64,000 nucleotides of DNA from JAHEEL01 sp963836085. GTDB lineage: Bacteria > Actinomycetota > Acidimicrobiia > Spongiisociales > UBA5794. Both the position numbers and the translations under genes were made by a program. Location of the stretch: contig CAWIHT010000017.1 in NCBI GenBank assembly GCA_963836085.1, positions 1 through 64,000 on the forward strand, given 5' to 3'. The notes under the pieces were generated by a model. That model did no database searches. It saw nothing but the letters and a program-made list of their open reading frames with translations, and was not told the origin of the DNA. Positions 1 through 7,667 of the stretch are shown piece after piece (position 1 is the first letter of the stretch; every line of letters starts with the position of its first letter).

Positions 1-90
1 GCAGCGGAGAGGGCTCCGGGAGCATGAATCGCGGAGATGAGGCCTGCCAGGTGGCGAGTTCCCCCGCGATCGAGACCTCAGCCCGACCCC

Positions 91-1905
91 TCACACCGCC
101 AATTGTTTCGCGTACAACCTGGCGTACAACCCATCCCGCTCGACCAGCTCGGTGTGGGTCCCCTCTTCCACGATCCGGCCTTCGGCGAGTACAACCAACC
201 GATCGGCGGCTACCACGGTGCTGAGCCGGTGTGCGATCACAAGCGTCGTTCGCCCCTCCATCAAGTGCTCCAGAGCCTCCTGGACCAAGCCCTCCGACTC
301 GGCATCGAGAGAACTCGTCGCCTCATCGAGAATCAAGATGCGCGGGTCGGCAAGCAAGGCGCGGGCGATCGCCACCCGCTGCCGCTGACCTCCGGAGAGT
401 TGCACCCCTCGCTCGCCGACGACACTGTCGTACCCGTCGGGGAACGTCTCGATGAATCGGTGGGCATTCGCCGACCGGCAGGCTTCGACCAATTCCGTAT
501 CCGTCGCGTCGGGCTTCGCGATCCTGAGATTTTCAGCAATGGTCCCCGAAAACAGTTGCACCTCTTGCGGCACGGCGGCCATGCGATGTCGCAACGACGC
601 GATCTCGCGGGCGCGAACATCCACGCCATCGACCATCACGCTCCCCGACCCGACGTCGTAGAACCGTGGGATCAGTTGCACGAGCGTTGACTTGCCGGCA
701 CCGGACGGACCGACGAATGCCACCACTTCGCCCGGTTGGATCGCAAGGTCGATGTCGGAGAGGACCTGCATGTCCCGCCCCTCGTAGGCGAAGCCAACGG
801 CCTCGAACTGCACGGAGCCGACCGACGCGTCCGGCTCGACCGGCGTATCGGTCACGGCCACCTCTGGCTCCTCGCCGAGCAGTTCGAAGATGCGGCGGGA
901 CGCGCCGAGCGTGTTCTGGACCTGGGAGTAGAGCCCGGTGAACGAAGCGATCGCTCCAGCGACCGTGAGCGTGTACAACAGGAAGCTGACCAACTCGCCG
1001 GCTGTCATGTCGCCGCGAGCGACGAGGCGCCCTCCCACCCACAGGACGAGCGCGACCGTAGAGAAGCCGATGAACGTGATCGCCGGGACGAAGACGGCCG
1101 ACAGTCGTGCTCTGCGGATCGCCGTCCGATACGAGGCCGCGATGTCCCGGTCGTACTGGCGGGTGATCGGCCCCTCCCCTGAGAACCACTTGACCACCCG
1201 AACCGCCGAGATGGACTCGTGAGCGAGCGAGTTCGCTTCGGCAATGTCGTCCTGGAAGGTGGTGGAGATCTTGCGGAGCCGCCGTCCGAACATGGCGCCG
1301 ATCACAATCACGATGGGAAGGAAGACCAGCACAGTGAGAGACAAGATCGGACTCAGCAAGACCAGCAGAATCACGCCTCCGACGAGCGTGATGCCCTGCG
1401 ACAGCACCTGGGCCAGGGTCGTCGACACCGTGTATTGCACCGCCGCGGCGTCCGACGTCAGCCTCGAGGTGATCTCGCCCGTCAGGTTCTTGTCAAAGAA
1501 CGGCACCGGCAGTCGCACGATCCGGTCGAACACGGACGTCCGAATGTCAGCAACGACCCCTTCGCCAACGAGTGCTAGCTGGTAGGCCCGCAGGTAGTTG
1601 AAGAAGGCCTGAATGATCAAGACGACGATCAGGATGACGCCGTACCGGTCGAGGTTCCCTCCGTCGGAGCTAGCACCCGGCACCACCGTATCCACGAGAT
1701 CGCCCATGATCGCCGGGAACACGAGACCCAACCCGGCGGAGACGAGGACCGCGAGCGTCCCGACGATCAGCCGGGTTCGGTACGGCTTCGTGAACCGGAA
1801 CATCTCGACGAGTTGGCTGAACTGCGCCTTCGAGGATGGGTCGGGAAGATCGGACGGCTCGCGAGCCGCTTGGCCGGCTGCAGTCGATCGGCGGAAGGGG
1901 CGCAT
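91..1905 (-). CDS. ABC exporter, fused permease-ATPase (lasso peptide D candidate)
   Basis: Half-size ABC exporter of 604 aa that would work as a homodimer in the cytoplasmic membrane. The N-terminal half is an ABC type-1 transmembrane domain with several hydrophobic segments. The ATPase half has Walker A GPSGAGKST (about residue 399), signature LSGGQ (about 503), Walker B ILILDE (about 523) and the H-loop His in VIAHRLST (about 559). The frame stays open upstream over the antisense of the cyclase gene, but that part is not ABC-like, so the ATG at 1905 (MRPFRRST) is chosen. It is divergent from the RiPP genes starting at 2059, with about 150 bp between. In lasso clusters such an exporter (protein D) secretes the product and gives self-immunity. 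That role is inferred from position; a general lipid or drug exporter cannot be excluded. Confidence 0.88.
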   Translation of the reverse strand: MRPFRRSTAAGQAAREPSDLPDPSSKAQFSQLVEMFRFTKPYRTRLIVGTLAVLVSAGLGLVFPAIMGDLVDTVVPGASSDGGNLDRYGVILIVVLIIQAFFNYLRAYQLALVGEGVVADIRTSVFDRIVRLPVPFFDKNLTGEITSRLTSDAAAVQYTVSTTLAQVLSQGITLVGGVILLVLLSPILSLTVLVFLPIVIVIGAMFGRRLRKISTTFQDDIAEANSLAHESISAVRVVKWFSGEGPITRQYDRDIAASYRTAIRRARLSAVFVPAITFIGFSTVALVLWVGGRLVARGDMTAGELVSFLLYTLTVAGAIASFTGLYSQVQNTLGASRRIFELLGEEPEVAVTDTPVEPDASVGSVQFEAVGFAYEGRDMQVLSDIDLAIQPGEVVAFVGPSGAGKSTLVQLIPRFYDVGSGSVMVDGVDVRAREIASLRHRMAAVPQEVQLFSGTIAENLRIAKPDATDTELVEACRSANAHRFIETFPDGYDSVVGERGVQLSGGQRQRVAIARALLADPRILILDEATSSLDAESEGLVQEALEHLMEGRTTLVIAHRLSTVVAADRLVVLAEGRIVEEGTHTELVERDGLYARLYAKQLAV

Positions 1906-2058
1906 GAGCGGATGGTAGGTATCCGACCGCAGCCACGGCGCCCCACACACCCGCTGGCTGCTGTGGAGGTACGCTTTGCCGCCCATGACGAACGCCCCAC
2001 ACCCATCGACAGCCTCGGTCGTTCGGCGACCTGTCTCATCCGGGTCGGGGGCAACCTG

Positions 2059-3939
2059 ATGGGTGGCTTCGCCGTCGACATCGATTGGGATAACCCGTCG
2101 CCTCACGGTCGGCTCGACGCGATGCTCGCGTTGATTCCGCATCGATCGACCGGGGGTACCTCCCACTCGCTGCTCCCCCATGCCGCACTCGGCGAGGCAC
2201 GGACCGACGAAGCGACTAGGCAGCCGTCGATCGTGACCGACGGCCGATTCTCCATCGTCGGCGATCTGCGACTGTGGAGCAAGGACGGACTCCGTGCCCG
2301 GGCCGGTGGGAATCGGACAACCGTCGGCATGGACGACCGGCGCCTTCTCATCGCGGCCTATTCCAGAACGGGCATCGGCTTCCTCGACGATGTCGACGGC
2401 GACTTCGCATTCGTCATCTGGGATAGCCAACGTCGCCGTGTTCTTGCCGTGCGCGACCGCTTCGCAGCGAAGCCGCTCTGCTACGAGCGCACATCGACGG
2501 GCATCCGCCTCGCGACCGAAGCGAAGCAACTGGTGGCGACCTCGTCCCGGCAGCCCACACCCAACGATGCCGCGGTCACGGAGTATCTCCTTGGCCGATA
2601 CCGGGACGTCCGGCACACATTCTTCGAGGGCGTCTCTCGGGTCGCTCCGGCTCACTACCTCCTTGTCGATGAGACACGGTTGATCGAACACGAGTACTGG
2701 ATGCCAGACTTCGAACCCACCATGCTCGACGGCCCCGACGAGGTCGCCGACGAGTTCCGGGAGCGGCTCATCGACTCGGTCGTGCGTCGAACACGAGCAT
2801 CGCACGGCACCGTCGCCCACCTGAGCGGAGGCCTCGATAGTTCATCCATCACCTCCGCCGCCGCCATCGCTGCCGGTCGGACTCAACTGAGCCAGGACTT
2901 TCAGACTGTGTCGGCCATCTTCCCGGGCTCAACCGCCGACGAGTCGCAATGGATCAATGAGATCGCCGCCGCGCAGCCCTTTGTCCACCACGACTTCGTA
3001 CCCGAGCGAGAGACGATCGAGAACGCCGAGGAAGTGATGTGGAAGGCCGATGGCCCCCTGCACAATCGGATTCGTGGCATCTGGAAAGGCACCGCCGACA
3101 TTGCGCGAGCCGCTGCTGCCGATCTTGTGCTGATGGGCTCCGGCGGTGACGAGGCCGTCGAGCAGGCGCAACTACTCCCCGACCTGCTCCGGCAAGGCGC
3201 TATCGGCCAATGGCGAAAGGGAGTGCATGCCGAGGCAGCCTGGTTCAACGAGCCAGCCGCCTTCTTCGCCGAGCGAAGTCTCCGCCTGGCCGCTCCGGGC
3301 TGGATTAAGAGACCGTTCCGAGGCTACGTGGACCGCTCGATTCGCTCGCGGGCCAGCCTCGCCAGCGACACGCTCGTCACTCACGGCCCGTCCACATACC
3401 CGGATCACCGTGCAGCGCCGTCTGCAACCCAGCAACTGGCGGTCTCCGCACCCCGGGGTCCGATGCGATGCCTCCTCAATGAGGTCCAGGAGGCCGAGTA
3501 CGCCGCCACCGGCGTGGGTGTCTCTTATCCGTTCCTCGACCGGATGCTCCTGGAGTTCGTGGCATCCATCGCGCCAGCAACTCGCCCGTTCGACGGCAGC
3601 GCCAAGGCGCTGACCCGGCAGGCGTTCAAGGCAGATCTGCCCCGTTCCGTTCTCGAACGCCGGGCCAAGACCGCTGCCGATGGCTACCTCGCCAACGCAT
3701 TCGAAGCCATCGCCGCCGGCTACCAACGCCGCTATCCCACCGCTACGGACGTCGCCGCCACCTACCTCGACCGCAGCCGATACGCCGCTGCCACCGCCTC
3801 GCTGTGGGCTGGCGCCATCCTTCCGGCGGAGCGCGAAGCGCTTTGGAACGCCTGGACGTTGATGCACTGGATTGAAGGGCTCGGACGCTACCGGGCCGAT
3901 CGGCGTTCGATACCGGCGGACGATCGCGACGCCGGCTGA
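2059..3939 (+). CDS. Asparagine synthetase-like lasso cyclase C1
   Basis: 626-aa asparagine synthetase B homologue. In lasso biosynthesis this family activates a core Asp/Glu side chain with ATP and closes the macrolactam. The PPi-loop motif HLSGGLDSSS lies near residue 254. The N-terminal glutaminase-like domain is present, but residue 2 is Gly rather than the Cys needed for glutamine hydrolysis, as expected for a cyclase. The start at 2059 (MGGFAVDIDW) is chosen because it aligns with the start of the second copy at 7667 (MGGLAVSIDW); the frame is open further upstream without family similarity. It is divergent from the exporter. Precursor A1 starts 56 bp downstream. The frame is intact. 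Confidence 0.88.
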   Translation: MGGFAVDIDWDNPSPHGRLDAMLALIPHRSTGGTSHSLLPHAALGEARTDEATRQPSIVTDGRFSIVGDLRLWSKDGLRARAGGNRTTVGMDDRRLLIAAYSRTGIGFLDDVDGDFAFVIWDSQRRRVLAVRDRFAAKPLCYERTSTGIRLATEAKQLVATSSRQPTPNDAAVTEYLLGRYRDVRHTFFEGVSRVAPAHYLLVDETRLIEHEYWMPDFEPTMLDGPDEVADEFRERLIDSVVRRTRASHGTVAHLSGGLDSSSITSAAAIAAGRTQLSQDFQTVSAIFPGSTADESQWINEIAAAQPFVHHDFVPERETIENAEEVMWKADGPLHNRIRGIWKGTADIARAAAADLVLMGSGGDEAVEQAQLLPDLLRQGAIGQWRKGVHAEAAWFNEPAAFFAERSLRLAAPGWIKRPFRGYVDRSIRSRASLASDTLVTHGPSTYPDHRAAPSATQQLAVSAPRGPMRCLLNEVQEAEYAATGVGVSYPFLDRMLLEFVASIAPATRPFDGSAKALTRQAFKADLPRSVLERRAKTAADGYLANAFEAIAAGYQRRYPTATDVAATYLDRSRYAAATASLWAGAILPAEREALWNAWTLMHWIEGLGRYRADRRSIPADDRDAG

Positions 3940-3947
3940 CCCTTCGG

Positions 3948-3978
3948 TTCACACGCGAGGGCCCTCGGGTGGTATCTT
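3948..3978 (+). promoter_or_regulatory. Putative promoter of precursor A1
   Basis: TTCACA at 3948-3953 and TATCTT at 3973-3978 are separated by 19 bp. A start site about 7 bp further on would give a very short 5' UTR containing GGAGG (3986-3990) just before the TTG at 3996. Promoter inferred from motif and position only. Confidence 0.35.
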
Positions 3979-3995
3979 GGAGACCGGAGGAAGCT

Positions 3996-4253
3996 TTGAG
4001 GCCGTATGCGAAGCCCGCCTTGAGCGAGTTGGGGCGTATGGACGCCGTTACGCGCAAGAGCGGACCCATCACCGACATCGACACGCAGCAGTCGGGTTCG
4101 AATCTCAATCCTTTGCAGCAGTTCCTTTGTCTGATCTCCGGTGGTGCCGTTCGGCTTCTGTTCGCTGGACGGGCCCAGCAGCGCCCCAACCCAACAGGGC
4201 TCTGGGTCGTTCAACGCCTGCCTGATCGCATCAATCCGCCGTCGGGGTGGTGA
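3996..4253 (+). CDS. Lasso-type precursor A1 (leader clear, C-terminus doubtful)
   Basis: Small gene between cyclase C1 and the nucleotidyltransferase. From a TTG at 3996, with GGAGG five bases upstream, it encodes a leader with the lasso pattern YxxPxLxxxGxxxxxT: PYAKPALSELG then RMDAVT. Precursor A2 at 9557 has the same pattern and also shares GRMDxVTxKS. After the Thr comes RKSGPITDIDTQ. Cleavage after the shared Ser would start the core at Gly with Asp at position 7; the usual Thr at -2 rule would start it at Lys with Asp at 7 and 9. The open frame gives 85 aa, long for this family, and its last 45 or so residues are not core-like, so a frameshift or sequencing error may hide the true stop. 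A GTG at 3969 is an alternative start. Confidence 0.6.
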   Translation: MRPYAKPALSELGRMDAVTRKSGPITDIDTQQSGSNLNPLQQFLCLISGGAVRLLFAGRAQQRPNPTGLWVVQRLPDRINPPSGW

Positions 4254-4312
4254 AGATTCCCAAGGCTATCCGGCCTCCCATTGGCCGACCGGTCCTGCAC
4301 GATCGCGACCGC

Positions 4313-4318
4313 TACGAT
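4313..4318 (+). promoter_or_regulatory. Putative -10 element (TACGAT), leaderless start
   Basis: TACGAT lies 9 bp before the ATG at 4328, so a start site at the usual distance would give little or no 5' UTR. The same hexamer precedes precursor A2 (9545) and both LCP genes (42439, 45465). Confidence 0.4.
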
Positions 4319-4327
4319 TCGCGGTCT

Positions 4328-5467
4328 ATGCCCGCACCCCATCCAATGCTCCTCGAGCTTGTCGGAAACGCGACACTGTCGCGGACCCGGCGAATCACAG
4401 CTGAAGTCGCCGCGTCGGCGATCGAACACAGGGTGGCGCCGCTCCTCGATGACGCCGCCGCGTCAGCGCTGAAGTCCAGGACGACCATGGACGCACTCGT
4501 CGAACTGGCGATGCATGGGCTGGAGAGCGCTGCCGCCACCGAGGCGGCGCGTCACCGTGCTCGACCAGTTGATCGACGCCGCCGAGTCGCTCGGTATCGA
4601 GATCGCCATCTTCAAGGGCCTGGCAATCGGCTCGCAGTGGTATCCACGACCGGATCTGCGTCCGGCGGTCGACATCGACATCTTCATCGATCCGGCCAGA
4701 TGCCGACCGTCTTGGCGAGTTCGTCGAGTATCTGACTGGGCGCCCGGAGAGTCGGAAGGCGATCGAAGCGATGATCGCGGAGGGCCGTGTCTTCGAGTAT
4801 CCCGATGAACATCAACGGTGTCCCGGTCGATGTTCATCTCGATCCCATGAACCTGGTCGTGCCCACGAGGCAGCAGGCGCTGGCCTGGCGGCGGACGCGC
4901 ACGATTGCCGCTCCGGGCGGACGTCCGGTGCGAACACTGGATCTCGAACTGTCGCTCGTCCAAGCCCTCCTGCACCTCTTCCGCGACAACTTCGCCGATC
5001 TCCTCCACGTCTATGACATCCAACTCATGATCGAGGAAGGCCCCGACTGGGACTTCATCGAGGCGTACGCCGCAGCGGAAGGGCTGACCGACCTGGTCCG
5101 GTTCTCCCTGGCAACCTCCTGCGACATCTTCGACCGGCCTTCACCGCTGTCCCGCGAGATCTCGCCGGCCAGCCGAGCACTCATTCGGATCGTCTGGCCT
5201 CAACGCATCCTTCTTCACGGCACCGAGAGCATGGAGCGAAGCCGCCGGCGTCAATCCTTCGCCAGCCTGCTCATCGCAGGGCGGCGGTTCGATGTGGTGA
5301 AGGCGCTCATCGGACGCCTGTTCCCACCCAGAGTCGTCATCGACGATCGCTTCGAAGGCTGCGAGTGTCCCTACCCGATTGCGCTCCTCCGTTGGCGGCT
5401 CGCTCAACGAGCCGAGATGAAGCGACTGAACGAGGCACCCACGGGACGTATCCATGCGACGGTCTGA
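4328..5467 (+). CDS. Lasso-cluster nucleotidyltransferase family protein (frameshifted)
   Basis: Reconstructed protein of about 380 aa like the uncharacterised nucleotidyltransferases (NTP_transf_5 type) found in some lasso clusters. The family motif is visible near 4607-4690: IFKGLAIGSQWYPRPDLRP followed by VDIDIFID, with the Asp pair expected to bind metal. The reading frame changes three times (near 4550, near 4700, near 4800), each explained by one extra base. Since flanking genes are intact and similarity continues across the breaks, sequencing error is more likely than decay. ATG 4328 follows a TACGAT -10 element; a GTG at 4247 is possible. The end overlaps B1 by 14 bp. It may nucleotidylate the peptide; the substrate is not known from sequence. 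Confidence 0.7.
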
Positions 5468-5705
5468 CAAAGCCATGGCGCGTCGGGTTGGCGACGAGAT
5501 CGTGATTCTCGACATCGATTCTGGTCAATACTTCGGTCTCAACGAGGTGGGTGCCTTCATATGGGACCGGATTGGGCTTGGAACTCACCGAGAAGAGCTG
5601 ATCGCCGCCGTCGTCGCCACGTACGACATCGACACACCGATGGCCGAGGTCGACGTCGACGACCTCCTCCGCGACCTGGCGGATCGCGGTCTTATTGACA
5701 TATGA
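5454..5705 (+). CDS. PqqD-like RiPP recognition element (lasso B1)
   Basis: 83-aa stand-alone PqqD-fold protein. Members of this family bind the conserved leader (the Y-P-L-G-T pattern seen in A1 and A2) and deliver the precursor to the B2 peptidase and the cyclase. Family features seen: MARRVGDEIVILDIDSGQYF, then GLNEVGAFIWDRI, and a C-terminal helix ending in LADRGLIDI. It overlaps the preceding nucleotidyltransferase by 14 bp and the methyltransferase start by ATGA, which indicates translational coupling. The separate B1 and B2 proteins are the arrangement typical of actinobacterial and firmicute lasso clusters. Confidence 0.88.
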   Translation: MRRSDKAMARRVGDEIVILDIDSGQYFGLNEVGAFIWDRIGLGTHREELIAAVVATYDIDTPMAEVDVDDLLRDLADRGLIDI

Positions 5706-6496
5706 CCGAGGGAACCCCATTTCGTGTTCGTGCGGCCATTGCCAGCAACCGGATTGTCCGGCGCGCGATCAAAGGTGTCGAGGCGATCCACGGAGGGATA
5801 TGGCTCGGTCTGCTCGACGCCGACCGTCTCTCGGCTGCGACGTCGGCCATGTACGCGGGCGAGGGCCAGTACAGCGGCGACGACTACAACACGTCCGGGC
5901 TGCTCGAGTGGGAACGGGCAGCGATCGAGCGCCACTTCCCTCGAGAGGGCAGCGTCCTCGTCGCCTCCGCCGGCGCTGGCCGCGAGCTGCTTGGCTTGGA
6001 AGCTCTCGGTTTTCAGGCGGCGGGATTTGATCCCTCGGAGTACCTCGTGTCTGAGGGCCAACAACTCATCGAACAGCGCGGGAGCGACGCCCAGCTCGTC
6101 CTGAGTGCACCCGATGCCGTACCCGGGGGTCTCGACGGACCGTTCGACGCGATCATCATCGGCTGGGCTGGGTACGTCCATATTCGCGGCCGCACGACCC
6201 GAGTCGCGTTCCTGAAGCAGTTGCGCTCGCTCGCCGCCGCCGACGCTCCGCTCGTTGTGTCGTTCTTCGTCCGGTCGAGCCATGGACGGCAGTTCGAACT
6301 CTCCCGGAGGGTGGCGACCACTGTGCGCCGTATGCGGTTCGTCGATGAACCCGTCGAGCTCGGAGACACCGTCGGCCCAACCTTCGACCACTACTCGACG
6401 TGGGAGGAGATCGAGGATGAATTGGTCGAAGCAGGGTTCACCGTGGTCGAGAGATTCGACGCGACGTTCCCATGCATCGTCGGACGGGCGGACTGA
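5702..6496 (+). CDS. Class I SAM-dependent methyltransferase
   Basis: 264-aa protein with a Rossmann-type SAM site: VLVASAGAGRELLGLEALGF near residues 85-104, then an acidic residue ending the second strand (GFDPS, Asp about 110). The region before the SAM site (residues 1-80) is family-specific and carries SGDDYNTSGL. It overlaps B1 by ATGA and shares TGATG with B2, so it is translated as part of the biosynthetic operon. By context it should modify the peptide, for example as a C-terminal or side-chain O-methyltransferase. The target cannot be read from sequence, and metabolite methylation outside the pathway is possible. Confidence 0.75.
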   Translation: MTEGTPFRVRAAIASNRIVRRAIKGVEAIHGGIWLGLLDADRLSAATSAMYAGEGQYSGDDYNTSGLLEWERAAIERHFPREGSVLVASAGAGRELLGLEALGFQAAGFDPSEYLVSEGQQLIEQRGSDAQLVLSAPDAVPGGLDGPFDAIIIGWAGYVHIRGRTTRVAFLKQLRSLAAADAPLVVSFFVRSSHGRQFELSRRVATTVRRMRFVDEPVELGDTVGPTFDHYSTWEEIEDELVEAGFTVVERFDATFPCIVGRAD

Positions 6497-6903
6497 TGCA
6501 GACGACAGTTCGCGATCTGAGCTTCGCCATCGGCCTCCGTCTCACGCGTCTGACCATCCGGCTCGCCGGTTTTCGTCGCACGGTCGTCCTCGCCCGCCGC
6601 GTGCCGACTTCGCGCCGCACCGCACCGCCGCTGGACTCGGCCACTGCCTGGGCCGAGGCGATCGAACGTGTGGGAGGACGACCGTACGGCGGCACGTGCC
6701 TCGACCGTTCCGTGTTTCTGTGGTGGCTCATGCGAGTTCGTGGACTTGACGGATTCCTCCGGATCGGTGTCCTGATGGGCGACGACCGGATCGAAGCCCA
6801 TGCCTGGGTCGAACTCGATGGGGTTGTCGTCAACGACGAACCCGACATCGCGGACCGATTCGAGGTCTTCGACGACGATCCGACAGGTCTGGTCTTCTCG
6901 TGA
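6496..6903 (+). CDS. Lasso leader peptidase B2 (transglutaminase-like)
   Basis: 135-aa transglutaminase-fold cysteine protease that removes the leader of the RRE-bound precursor before cyclisation. The catalytic Cys is in GGTCLDRS (Cys68), the His in AHAWVE (His102), with the acidic member of the triad a few residues later (Asp108 or nearby). Length matches stand-alone B2 proteins. The start ATG overlaps the methyltransferase stop (TGATG) and its own stop overlaps the kinase GTG, so the genes are coupled. Together with B1 and the cyclases it supports the lasso assignment. Confidence 0.88.
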   Translation: MQTTVRDLSFAIGLRLTRLTIRLAGFRRTVVLARRVPTSRRTAPPLDSATAWAEAIERVGGRPYGGTCLDRSVFLWWLMRVRGLDGFLRIGVLMGDDRIEAHAWVELDGVVVNDEPDIADRFEVFDDDPTGLVFS

Positions 6904-7667
6904 CGATGCGCTACACGATCGGTGGGACCGCGTTCCTTGTCGACGGACCCCTCAGCGGCCTCGACACGGACACCTTCGTGGACAGCGAACTCTCCGCCGA
7001 ATTCGTCCCCGCGCCGGAGTTCGAGACGGTGATTGCTCCGGACCACGGCGTCGTCACCGGACCGGGAGAACTCGAAGGCGCTATCGATCTGGAGATGATG
7101 CGGTGTTGGATGCCTGCGCCGCAACGCGTTGAGGACCGCGGCTGGTACCTCCGTCAGATGGCCCCGGTATTCAGCGCCGTCGCGGGGCGTCTCGTTCTCC
7201 ACGCGAGTGCGGTGCACATCGGTGGCGTCGTTGTGGCGTTTGTCGGAGCAAGCGGCGCCGGGAAATCCACGACTGCCCGGTTCTTCGCCGAGAGCGGCAA
7301 CGGGTTCGTTTCCGATGACCTCCTCCCGATCCGGTTCAGGCCGGACTCGGTCGTACCGGTCGGAGATCGGCTGCTCCCACTCGGCGCGGTCTGCTTCCTC
7401 AAGCGGACGGCATCAGACCGGATTGAGACAGTCCGACTCGACCACGCAGAAGGGTTTCACCGGCTGATCACGCACGGATTCGGTGAGCACGGGAATCAGG
7501 CAGCCTGGGCGTTCCAGTTCGACGCGTACCACCGCATCGCCGAGGCGACTCCAACGTACGACCTCTCCGTTCCCGACAACCTTGCCGTGTTGCCGGACGT
7601 CGTCGACGCCGTCACGAAACTTGCCGCGATGGCGCCATCGACGGACGACATCGCGGAACCACGCTGA
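6900..7667 (+). CDS. HPr kinase-like lasso peptide kinase
   Basis: 255-aa P-loop kinase related to the HprK C-terminal domain. HASAV (about residue 101), Walker A GASGAGKST (about 116-123) and SDDLLPI (about 138) are visible. Homologues in firmicute and proteobacterial lasso clusters (the PadeK/ThcoK type) phosphorylate the C-terminal Ser of the precursor. Neither precursor here clearly ends in Ser: A2 ends in Val and the end of A1 is uncertain, so the phospho-acceptor is open. The GTG at 6900 overlaps the B2 stop, and the stop overlaps the ATG of cyclase C2 (TGATG). Confidence 0.8.
   Translation: MTMRYTIGGTAFLVDGPLSGLDTDTFVDSELSAEFVPAPEFETVIAPDHGVVTGPGELEGAIDLEMMRCWMPAPQRVEDRGWYLRQMAPVFSAVAGRLVLHASAVHIGGVVVAFVGASGAGKSTTARFFAESGNGFVSDDLLPIRFRPDSVVPVGDRLLPLGAVCFLKRTASDRIETVRLDHAEGFHRLITHGFGEHGNQAAWAFQFDAYHRIAEATPTYDLSVPDNLAVLPDVVDAVTKLAAMAPSTDDIAEPR

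Noticed and set aside
1906..2820. Open frame extending the ABC exporter upstream by about 300 codons
   Set aside because: It is the antisense of the cyclase C1 gene; residues there do not resemble an ABC transporter.
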